A DNA stretch of 64,000 nt. Source: Solirubrum sp044628455 (GTDB lineage: Bacteria; Bacteroidota; Bacteroidia; Cytophagales; Hymenobacteraceae). A model generated the notes under the pieces. That model was not told the origin of the DNA and did not search any database. It saw nothing but the letters and a program-made list of their open reading frames with translations. Of this stretch, positions 7,155 to 14,288 are shown piece by piece (position 1 is the stretch's first letter; every line of letters begins with the position of its first letter). The stretch covers positions 558,001 to 622,000 of the forward strand of contig NZ_JBIYZW010000003.1 of NCBI RefSeq assembly GCF_044628455.1, read 5' to 3'. The position numbers and the translations under genes are program-made.

Positions 7155-9743
7155 ATGATAAACCTTTTCCCGCGTCTGTTGCGCGGGGCGCTAGTGCTCG
7201 GGGGCCTGCTCGCGGCTACCCTCGGCCGCGCCCAGCAGGCCCCGCTCACGCCCGCGCAGTTTCTGGGCTACCCGCTGGGCAGCCGCTTTACACCCCACGA
7301 AGCCCTGCTGCGCTACGTGCAGCACCTGGCCGCGCAGGCCCCCGACCGCCTGCGGATTCAGCCCTACGGGCAGTCCTACGAGGGGCGGCCGCTGGAAGTG
7401 GTGCAAGTGGCTTCGGCCCGCAACCTGGCCCGCCTCGACGACATTCGACGCCGCAACCTGCAGTTCACGGGCCTGGAAAAGGGCGGGAGCGGCCCGGCTC
7501 CGGCCGACCAGCCCGCGCTGGTGTGGCTTAGCTACAACATCCACGGCAACGAGGCTGTGTCGAGCGAGGCCGTGATGCAGGTGCTCTACGACGTGAGCAA
7601 CCCCCAGAACCAGGAAGCCCAGCAGTGGCTCGAGCGGGTGGTGCTGCTCATCGACCCCTGCGTGAATCCCGACGGCCACGAGCGGTACGTGCAGTGGTAC
7701 GGCCAGAAAGCCGCCGCGCCCACCAACGCCTCGGCCCTGAGCTGGGAGCACCGGGAGCCCTGGCCCGGCGGGCGCTTCAACCATTATCTGTTCGATTTGA
7801 ACCGCGACTGGGCCTGGCAAACCCAGCAGGAAAGCCGCCAGCGCGTGGCCCTCTACAACCAGTGGCTGCCCCAGGTGCACGCCGATTTCCACGAGATGGG
7901 CGTCAACGACCCGTACTACTTCTCGCCGGCGGCCAAGCCCTACCACGAGGACATCACCACCTGGCAGCGCCGTTTTCAGGGCACTATCGGCGAGTACAAC
8001 CGCCGGGTGTTCGACCAAAACAACTGGCTGTACTTCACCCGCGAAACCTACGACCTGTTTTACCCCAGCTACGGCGACACCTGGCCCTCCTTCAACGGCG
8101 CCATCGGCATGACCTACGAGCAGGGCGGCTCGGGCCGGGCCGGCGTGCGCGTGGTGAAGGACGACGGCGACACGCTCACGCTGGCCCAGCGCATTGCCCA
8201 CCACCACGCCGCCAGTTTGGCTACCATCCGCGCCGCGGCCGACAACCAAGCCCAGCTGCTGCGCGAGTTTGGCCAGTACTACGCCGATGCGCGCACCAAG
8301 CCCCGGGGCCGCTACAAAACCTTCGTAGTGAGCGGCTCGCCCGACCAGCTGCGCCCCCTCACCGAGTATTTGCAGCGCCAGCAGATCGAGTTCGGCTACG
8401 CCGGCACCGGCCGCAAGCTGCGCGGCTACAACTACGCCACCGGCAAAGACGAGGCGCTGACCATCAAGCCCGCCGACGTGGTGGTGAGCATGTACCAGCC
8501 CAAATCCACGCTGGTGAAGGTGCTCTTCGAGCCCAGCCCCGCCCTGGAAGACTCGCTCACCTACGACATCACCGCCTGGGCCCTGCCCTATGCCTACGGC
8601 CTGCAGGGCTACGCGCTGACGAGCAAGTTGTCAGTTGCCAGTGCTCAGTTGCCAGTTGGCAAGAGTCTAACCCCTAACAACGAAAAGCCAAAAACCAACA
8701 ACGAACAACCAAAAACCGATAAGCCCTACGCCTACTTGGCCCGCTGGAACTCCCCGCGCGATGCGCGGCTACTGGCCGCTTTGCTGCAACGTAAAGTGCG
8801 CCTGCGGGTGGCGCACAAGGCTTTCGAGGCCGGGCAGCAGCAGTACCAGCCCGGCACCCTGGTGATTCCGCGCACCGGCAACGAGGCCCTGGGTGCCCGC
8901 TTCGACGCCCTGGTGCGCGCCCTGGCCGACTCGGTGGGGGCCGAGCTGACGGCGGTGCAGTCGGGCTTTGCCACCCAGGGCGCCGACATCGGCTCGGGCT
9001 TCGTGCACCCGGTGGGCAAGCCCAACGTGGCGGTGCTGGCCGGCGCGGGCATCTCACCCACGGCCTTCGGCGAGGTGTGGCACTTCTTCGAGCAGCAACT
9101 GGGCTACCCCATCAGCGTCATCGGTACCGACTACTTCGCCTCGGTGCCGCTGAATAAGTTTGACGTGCTCATTCTGCCCGACGGCGACTACGCGGGCATA
9201 TTGCCGGCCAAACAGCTCGACCTGGTGAAGGACTGGGTGCGGGCCGGCGGGCGGCTCATTGCCCTGGAAGGCGCCATGGCTTACCTGGCCGGCAAAAAGG
9301 ACTTCGCCCTAAAGGAAAAAGCCGCCGACACTGCCAAAACCAAAAAAGCCGACCCCTACCGCCTGCTGCGCCGCTACGCCGACGCCGAGCGCGAGGCCCT
9401 GGGCGAAAGCGTGCAGGGCAGCATCTACCGCGTGCAGCTCGACAACTCCCACCCGCTGGCCTTCGGCTACGGGCCCGTGTACCACGCCCTGGTGCGTGAC
9501 CCGCTCAACTACCAGTTTCTGGGGGCCGGCAGCTGGAACGTGGGCGTGCTGCGCCGCAACGAGTACACCGCCGGTTTTGCCGGCAGCCGCGCCCGCCGCA
9601 AACTCAACGACACGGTGGTGCTGGGCCACCAGGAAATGGGTCGCGGCCAGGTCATCTACCTGGGCGACAATCCTCTGTTCCGTGGCTTCTGGCAGGCCGG
9701 CAAGCTCATGTTCACCAACGCCGTGTTTTTCGTGGGGCAGTAG
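7155..9743 (+). CDS. Secreted M14-family zinc carboxypeptidase with C-terminal GATase-like domain
   Basis: 862 residues. After a signal peptide (about 1-27) comes an M14 zinc peptidase domain: HGNE (H130, E133) gives two zinc ligands, NPDGHERY is the substrate-binding loop, and VHADFHEMG (about 241-249) supplies the third His. Residues from about 610 form an alpha/beta domain (VAVLAGAGISPTAFGEVWHF, VLILPDGDYAGI) like a class I glutamine-amidotransferase fold, as in other large Bacteroidota M14 proteins. Role: extracytoplasmic peptide hydrolysis. The ATG at 7155 is chosen over the TTG at 7149. Residues about 491-522 are a Pro/Lys/Asn-rich linker encoded by a heptad-repeat element (see 8627-8719) that keeps the frame and departs sharply from the surrounding GC-rich codon use. 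Confidence 0.9.
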   Translation: MINLFPRLLRGALVLGGLLAATLGRAQQAPLTPAQFLGYPLGSRFTPHEALLRYVQHLAAQAPDRLRIQPYGQSYEGRPLEVVQVASARNLARLDDIRRRNLQFTGLEKGGSGPAPADQPALVWLSYNIHGNEAVSSEAVMQVLYDVSNPQNQEAQQWLERVVLLIDPCVNPDGHERYVQWYGQKAAAPTNASALSWEHREPWPGGRFNHYLFDLNRDWAWQTQQESRQRVALYNQWLPQVHADFHEMGVNDPYYFSPAAKPYHEDITTWQRRFQGTIGEYNRRVFDQNNWLYFTRETYDLFYPSYGDTWPSFNGAIGMTYEQGGSGRAGVRVVKDDGDTLTLAQRIAHHHAASLATIRAAADNQAQLLREFGQYYADARTKPRGRYKTFVVSGSPDQLRPLTEYLQRQQIEFGYAGTGRKLRGYNYATGKDEALTIKPADVVVSMYQPKSTLVKVLFEPSPALEDSLTYDITAWALPYAYGLQGYALTSKLSVASAQLPVGKSLTPNNEKPKTNNEQPKTDKPYAYLARWNSPRDARLLAALLQRKVRLRVAHKAFEAGQQQYQPGTLVIPRTGNEALGARFDALVRALADSVGAELTAVQSGFATQGADIGSGFVHPVGKPNVAVLAGAGISPTAFGEVWHFFEQQLGYPISVIGTDYFASVPLNKFDVLILPDGDYAGILPAKQLDLVKDWVRAGGRLIALEGAMAYLAGKKDFALKEKAADTAKTKKADPYRLLRRYADAEREALGESVQGSIYRVQLDNSHPLAFGYGPVYHALVRDPLNYQFLGAGSWNVGVLRRNEYTAGFAGSRARRKLNDTVVLGHQEMGRGQVIYLGDNPLFRGFWQAGKLMFTNAVFFVGQ
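8627..8719 (+). repeat. Heptad inverted-repeat element inside the carboxypeptidase gene
   Basis: Five tandem 7-bp units (GTTGTCA, GTTGCCA and variants, 8627-8661), a short spacer, then seven tandem 7-bp units (CAACGAA, CAACCAA and variants, 8671-8719). The right arm is AC-rich and loosely complementary to the left (GTTG against CAAC). The total of 93 nt is 31 codons, so the reading frame is kept. It is the only one of the six elements of this kind here that lies in coding sequence. Confidence 0.75.
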
Positions 9744-9772
9744 CCGACCGATTTTTGCGCGCCAGGCCCATG

Positions 9773-9808
9773 AAAAAGCCCCGCCGGACGATTCCGGCGG
9801 GGCTTTTT
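9773..9808. terminator. Bidirectional rho-independent terminator
   Basis: Perfect stem AAAAAGCCCCGCCGG / CCGGCGGGGCTTTTT with a 6-nt loop, between the convergent carboxypeptidase gene and the gene at 9830. Confidence 0.92.
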
Positions 9809-9829
9809 GCTGATTGTGCTAAGGCCAGC

Positions 9830-10138
9830 TTAGTCCACGATGTCCTCGGCTTTGTTGCCGACTTTCTTGGCGCCCTTCTTAATAGCTTTACCGGTTTTCT
9901 TGCCGGCGTGCTTCACGTCCTGGCCGGTATTGCTGATTTTCTGGCCGGCCTTGGTGCGGCCGGTGCGGGTGGTGGTTTCGGTTTCGGTTTTCACCGTGCC
10001 GTTCTCACGCACGTTCACCTCGGTTTCGGTGCGCTGGGTAGGTGTGGTTTGCGTGGGGGTAGTCTGGGTGGGCGTGGTCTGGGCCAGGGCCGGGAAGGCA
10101 AAGGCGGCGGCCAGCAACATCAGGCTTATCTTTTTCAT
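9830..10138 (-). CDS. Small exported Thr/Lys-rich protein with TTPTQ repeats
   Basis: 102 residues. A signal peptide (MKKISLMLLAAAFAFPALA) is followed by three tandem TTPTQ pentapeptides, a Thr/Glu-rich stretch (ETEVNVRENGTVKTETETTT) and a Lys-rich amphipathic half (GKKTGKAIKKGAKKVGNKAEDIV). Probably periplasmic. I do not recognise the family. It converges on the carboxypeptidase across a terminator, and queA follows downstream on the same strand of neighbours. Confidence 0.7.
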   Translation of the reverse strand: MKKISLMLLAAAFAFPALAQTTPTQTTPTQTTPTQRTETEVNVRENGTVKTETETTTRTGRTKAGQKISNTGQDVKHAGKKTGKAIKKGAKKVGNKAEDIVD

Positions 10139-10204
10139 GGTCGTAGTCAGGTTGAAACTGGGCCTTCTACGTCAAACCACCCGGGAAGGGTACCGCGGCC
10201 GGGG

Positions 10205-11431
10205 CTAGGGCAGCAGCAGCGAACTGTCGCCGTAGCTTAGAAAGCGGTAGTCGTGGCTGAGGGCGTGGTCGTACACCCGGCGCCAATCGGGACCCAGCAG
10301 GGCGGCTACCAGCAGCAAAAGCGTGCTTTCGGGCTGGTGGAAGTTGGTGATGAGGCCCTGCACCACCCGGAAGCGGTAACCCGGCGCGATGAGCAGGCGG
10401 GTGCTGGCCTGGATGGCATCGGAGCCGCGCGCGTCGAGGTAGCGCAGCAGGGCGCCCAGGGCCTCGGCGGCGGGCACCGGGGCGGGCTCGGGCTGGTAGG
10501 GCGTCCACTGGTCGAGCACGGCAGGCAGCTCCCCGTCGCGCAGCAAGCCCACGCCCAGCCAGTACAAACTTTCGAGGCTGCGCAAGCTGGTGGTGCCCAC
10601 GGCCAACACCGGCCGGGGCGGGTGGGCCAGCAGCTGGCGCAGCAGCCCGGCGTCGGCGCTGATGGGCTCGGCGTGCATCAGGTGGTCATCCATCACGTCG
10701 GCCTTCACGGGCTGGAAGGTGCCCGCGCCCACGTGCAGGGTCAGCTGGGCCGTTTCGAGGCCGCGGGCCTGCAGGGCCTGCATCACGGCCTCGGTGAAGT
10801 GCAGCCCGGCGGTGGGCGCGGCCACGGCGCCCTCGTGGCGGGCGTACACCGTCTGGTAGCGCAGGTCGTCCTGGGCCGAGGGCTGGCGGTTGAGGTAGGG
10901 GGGCAGCGGCAGCTGGCCCGCGCCGCTCAGCACCTGGGCAAAGGTGAGGCTGGCCGGCTGCCAGCGGAAGCGAATCAGCGCGCTACCGCTTTCGGCGCCG
11001 GCGCGCTCGGCTTCCAGCTGCGCGGGCAGGCCGTCGGGGCCGGTGAAGGCTACGCTGATGGGGCCGGTTTTCCAGCGTTTGCCGTTGCCCACCAAGCAGC
11101 GCCACACGCACTCGTAGGTTTGCTGCATGGCCGGCTCCAGGGCAGTATGCGGGGCCACCGGCTCGAGGCAGAACAGCTCGATCTGCCCGCCGCTGGGCTT
11201 GTGCAGGTGCAGGCGGGCGCGCACTACCTTGGTGTTGTTGAACACCAGCAGGGCCCCGGCCGGCAGCTCGGCCGGCAGCTCGTGGAAGCGCCGGTCGGTG
11301 ATGGTGCCGCCGCGGTACACCAGCAGGCGCGAGGCGTCGCGGTCGGCCAGGGGCTCGGGGGCAATGCGCCCGGCGGGCAGCAGGTAGGTGAAGTCCTGAA
11401 TGGAAAGCTGGCGGGGGTCGGTGGGCTGCAT
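10205..11431 (-). CDS. queA: S-adenosylmethionine:tRNA ribosyltransferase-isomerase
   Basis: A 408-residue cytosolic enzyme that transfers and isomerises the ribosyl part of AdoMet onto 7-aminomethyl-7-deazaguanine in tRNA, giving epoxyqueuosine. Family signatures: ADRDASRLLVY near the N-terminus, LLVFNNTKVVRARL, YARHEGAVAAPTAGLHFTE, HVGAGTFQPV and LITNFHQPESTLLLLVAAL. The ATG at 11431 is chosen because homologous sequence begins there (SIQDFTYLLP) and a -7 element stands 6 nt upstream. The in-frame extension upstream is Pro/Arg-rich junk. No other queuosine gene is nearby. Confidence 0.96.
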   Translation of the reverse strand: MQPTDPRQLSIQDFTYLLPAGRIAPEPLADRDASRLLVYRGGTITDRRFHELPAELPAGALLVFNNTKVVRARLHLHKPSGGQIELFCLEPVAPHTALEPAMQQTYECVWRCLVGNGKRWKTGPISVAFTGPDGLPAQLEAERAGAESGSALIRFRWQPASLTFAQVLSGAGQLPLPPYLNRQPSAQDDLRYQTVYARHEGAVAAPTAGLHFTEAVMQALQARGLETAQLTLHVGAGTFQPVKADVMDDHLMHAEPISADAGLLRQLLAHPPRPVLAVGTTSLRSLESLYWLGVGLLRDGELPAVLDQWTPYQPEPAPVPAAEALGALLRYLDARGSDAIQASTRLLIAPGYRFRVVQGLITNFHQPESTLLLLVAALLGPDWRRVYDHALSHDYRFLSYGDSSLLLP

Positions 11432-11437
11432 AAGCCG

Positions 11438-11445
11438 CAAAAATA
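11438..11445 (-). promoter_or_regulatory. -7 promoter element for queA
   Basis: TATTTTTG on the minus strand, identical to the -7 element of the RNase D gene and, like it, exactly 6 nt from the ATG. No clear TTTG lies 19 bp upstream, so the promoter is less certain. Confidence 0.4.
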
Positions 11446-11575
11446 CGCACGCCGACCGACCGGGGCAGGGGCTGAGGGGTATCGGGAGCGAACAACGTGT
11501 TGGGCCGCAGCGCAGGGGGCGTGGGGCCTTGATTAGTCGTTGCGGGCAGGGCACGCCGGCCTGGGGGTGGGCGCT

Positions 11576-11651
11576 GGAGCGTTGCCTCAAAAAAATACCG
11601 GCAACGCTCCAAGCTTGGAGCGTTGCTCCAAAAAAATCTGGCCAACGCTCC
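11576..11651 (+). repeat. Twin tandem hairpin element (locus 1)
   Basis: Two 35-nt hairpins in direct tandem, 11576-11610 and 11617-11651, separated by AAGCTT. Each has the arms GGAGCGTTG and CAACGCTCC and a 17-nt middle containing AAAAAAAT. The inner arms plus the AAGCTT linker also make a perfect 26-bp palindrome centred on 11613/11614. It lies in the gap of about 350 bp between queA and the methyltransferase gene. No gene is supported there, and the remaining sequence is featureless GC-rich DNA. Confidence 0.75.
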
Positions 11652-11780
11652 AGCTACTCCTCGCTGCAACGCACTGCCCCCAACTCCACTCCGCGCGGCG
11701 GCGCTGCGACCCTGCCAAGAGCAACAAAAGCGGCGCCCCGGGGAGGGCGCCGCGCGGCGTTTCCGGGACGGAACCGGCGC

Positions 11781-12569
11781 TTACTGGGGCTTGCGGAAGA
11801 TGAGCAGGTGCTGCTGGGGCAGCGCCTGGTTGTTGCGCACGAACTCGAAGCCCAGGGCCGTCAGCTCGCGGCGGGCCTGCTCCTCGCTCATGCGGTGAAT
11901 GCGCTTGATGGGCACCTTCTGATCTTCGGCGCGGTACTCCACCAGGGCCACCCGGCCGCCGGGCTTCAGCGACTGGCGAATGGCGCGCATCATCTCGCGG
12001 GGATGGTCGAACTCGTGGTAGGCATCCACAATCAGCGCCAGGTCGACGGTGCCGGCGGGCAGATTGGGGTTTTGGGTGGTACCCAGCACCGGTTCCACGT
12101 TGGGCGCGTTTAGGCGGGTTTTCTTCTGGCTGAGCGCCTCCACCATCTCGGGCTGAATGTCCACGGCCAGCACCCGGCCCTGGGGCACCAGGGCGCTGAT
12201 GCGGAAGCTGAAGTAGCCGGTGCCCGCGCCGATGTCGGCCACCACGTCGTCGGGCTTGAGCTGTAGCTCGCGCAGCAGCACGTCGGTGCCTTCCTGCTGC
12301 TGGCGGTCGGCGCGCTCCAGCCAGCCCGCGCCCTCGTGGCCCATCACGTGGGCAATCTGCCGGCCCATGTAGTACTTGCCGATGCCGTTGGGGTCGCGCG
12401 GGGCGCGGCGCTGGTAGCCGGCCGTGTCGGGCACGCTTTCGGGGCGGCGCAGGGCGGCGGCGGCGGCGCGGCTCTCCACCGGCGGCTGGGTACACGACAT
12501 GGCCAGGAGCTGGGCCAGCAGCAGGCCCGGCAAGGCCGTCCGCAAAGTGGGTCGAAGGGGAATGAACAT
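11781..12569 (-). CDS. Class I SAM-dependent methyltransferase, N-terminally anchored or exported
   Basis: 262 residues. A hydrophobic N-terminus ending near LLAMSC (C26) suggests a lipoprotein or signal anchor, although the lipobox is imperfect. The rest is a Rossmann methyltransferase: motif I VADIGAGTGYFSF, motif II VLAVDIQPEM, motif IV region VDLALIVDAYHEF, then LKPGGRVALVEYR. The substrate cannot be told. It is unusual that the SAM domain follows an export signal, since SAM is cytosolic. The start at 12569 gives the cleanest signal, and an ATG at 12593 is the alternative. Confidence 0.75.
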   Translation of the reverse strand: MFIPLRPTLRTALPGLLLAQLLAMSCTQPPVESRAAAAALRRPESVPDTAGYQRRAPRDPNGIGKYYMGRQIAHVMGHEGAGWLERADRQQQEGTDVLLRELQLKPDDVVADIGAGTGYFSFRISALVPQGRVLAVDIQPEMVEALSQKKTRLNAPNVEPVLGTTQNPNLPAGTVDLALIVDAYHEFDHPREMMRAIRQSLKPGGRVALVEYRAEDQKVPIKRIHRMSEEQARRELTALGFEFVRNNQALPQQHLLIFRKPQ

Positions 12570-12759
12570 ACGTAGCTGCAAAGAAAATCGCATTGCGCTA
12601 ACAACGCCCGCGCCGCCCGCGTTCGACCTGAGGCTCAAGGCCGCCCAAGCGGGCCGGGACATAGGGCGGCGCAAATAATTGCTACTGCCGATATTAATTG
12701 TTCAGACGTTTCTAATTTGCCGCCGTAGAAACTGCACTTTTCACCAACTCCTACCCTCT

Positions 12760-13314
12760 ATGAAGCACCTTGCCAAACTGCTGAACAAGCTCGCGGTTGC
12801 GGCGGCATTCACCGCCACGCTGGCCAGCTGCGGCCGCAGCGAGTACGCCATGCTGCCCAAGACCAGCTCGTACCACGGGCAGGCCCAGCGCGTAGTAGCC
12901 GCCCAGCCCGCCCCCGCGGCCGACGCTACCCCGGCTACTCCCGAAGCCGCCCCCGCCACTGCGGCGCCGGCCCTGGCTACGGCCCCCGTTACGGCGCCTG
13001 CCGCTGCCCCGGCTCCGGCCGCGACGCCCGCTGCTCCCGCGCCGGCCGCCGCCCGCAAGCTGAACCCGGTGCAGCGCATGGCCGTCAACAAAATCCTGAA
13101 GAAGGCCGACAAGCTGGCCTCGCAGGCCCAGGTGAAAAAGCACCGCGACGCCGCCTCGGCCGACGACGCCAATGCCCTCAACCGCTACATCAAGCTGGGC
13201 ATCATCTTCCTGCTGATTGGCCTGGTAGTAGGCATCGTGTTCGGCCTGCTGGGCTACATCCTGGCCCTGGTAGGCGTGGTATTCCTGATTCTGGGCCTGC
13301 TCGAAGAAGTATAG
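12760..13314 (+). CDS. Ala/Pro-rich lipoprotein with C-terminal membrane helices
   Basis: 184 residues. A lipoprotein signal ends in LASC. The next residues (RSEYAMLPKTSSYHG) resemble those of the convergent neighbour at 13394. A long Ala/Pro linker (about 45-105) leads to a basic helix (RMAVNKILKKADKLASQAQ) and about two closely spaced hydrophobic helices (about 147-180). A lipid anchor at one end and membrane helices at the other is an odd topology. Function unknown. Confidence 0.7.
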   Translation: MKHLAKLLNKLAVAAAFTATLASCGRSEYAMLPKTSSYHGQAQRVVAAQPAPAADATPATPEAAPATAAPALATAPVTAPAAAPAPAATPAAPAPAAARKLNPVQRMAVNKILKKADKLASQAQVKKHRDAASADDANALNRYIKLGIIFLLIGLVVGIVFGLLGYILALVGVVFLILGLLEEV

Positions 13315-13338
13315 GTCGCGGCGAAACCCCGTTAATGC

Positions 13339-13372
13339 AAAAAGGCCCTGCCAGTACTGGCAGGGCCTTTTT
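13339..13372. terminator. Bidirectional rho-independent terminator
   Basis: AAAAAGGCCCTGCCAG / CTGGCAGGGCCTTTTT with a 2-nt centre (TA), a nearly perfect palindrome between two convergent lipoprotein genes. Confidence 0.92.
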
Positions 13373-13393
13373 CGTTGGCGTTGAACAACTCGG

Positions 13394-14011
13394 TTAGAGC
13401 GTTTTCTCGTACTCGCCATCCTTGGGTTTCAGGCTACCGGTCAGAATACGCACGAGGTCGATCAGATTCCAGATCAGGCCAGCCAGCCAAGCAATGCCGA
13501 AGGTGACAAAACCCAGCACGAACAGGCCGATGAATACCAATCCGATGCCCGTGTAGCCCAGGTAGAAGCGGTGCACGCCGAAGAAACCCAGGAAAAAGCT
13601 CAGCAGAGCAGCGGCAATTTGGCTTTTGCCCGAGGCCTGCGGTGCCGTGGCTTTGGCTTGCTTGGCAGCCTTGTGCATGGCCTTCAGGGTCGCTTTAGCC
13701 TCTTTCACCTCGGCCTTGGTAGGCGCGGCCTTGGCCACGGCCGGGGCAGCTTTGCTCGTCTTGGCCGGGGCGGTGTAGGCGCGTTTGGCCGGGGTTTTGG
13801 CCGGCGCGGCTACCGGGGCGGCCGAGGCCGTCAGCTCGGGGGCAGGGGCGGCGGGCGCTTCAGCGGCGGGGGCCACGGGGGCTTTGGGCTGCGCGGCCGT
13901 GTAAGTGGCGCCGTAGGGCGACGAGTTGCGGAACGTGTAGCTTTCCTTGCTGCACGAGGCCAGGGTTACCACGGCCAGAGCGGTGGTCAAAAGGGAGGTG
14001 AGCTTGCCCAT
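13394..14011 (-). CDS. TM2-domain lipoprotein
   Basis: 205 residues. The lipoprotein signal ends LASC, followed by SKESYTFRNSSPYGATY, an Ala/Pro/Lys linker (about 40-120) and a C-terminal TM2 domain: SFFLGFFGVHRFYLGYTGIG, then a second helix and WLAGLIWNLIDLVRI. TM2 domains are two-helix modules of unknown molecular role. It pairs with the convergent gene at 12760, which has the same three-part plan and a related N-terminus. Confidence 0.8.
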   Translation of the reverse strand: MGKLTSLLTTALAVVTLASCSKESYTFRNSSPYGATYTAAQPKAPVAPAAEAPAAPAPELTASAAPVAAPAKTPAKRAYTAPAKTSKAAPAVAKAAPTKAEVKEAKATLKAMHKAAKQAKATAPQASGKSQIAAALLSFFLGFFGVHRFYLGYTGIGLVFIGLFVLGFVTFGIAWLAGLIWNLIDLVRILTGSLKPKDGEYEKTL

Positions 14012-14217
14012 AACGGTTTGATGGGTAGAAGAAAAAAAAGGGGAAGGAGGAGCTTACTGGATTACGGGGCAATTTCAGAGGAGAATCTTACCGTAATACC
14101 GCCGCAAGGTAGGAGGAATATCGACGCAGAAGCATCCCCCGAAAATGCCTGCAGCATCACATAATCGGGTGATGGAATTGCGCGGAAAGCGGCATATATA
14201 CTCGCCCCTGAGAGCTT

Positions 14218-14272
14218 AAAAGCCCGCGGCCCCGGCCCATGCTACTGGAGCACGAACCGGGGCCGCGGGTTA
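14218..14272 (-). terminator. Terminator after priA
   Basis: Perfect 13-bp stem CCCGCGGCCCCGG / CCGGGGCCGCGGG (14223-14235 with 14257-14269) and a 21-nt loop. On the minus strand it is followed by GCTTTTAAG, a short T run, just downstream of the priA stop codon. Confidence 0.65.
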
Positions 14273-14288
14273 TCGAAACCGCTACGCC

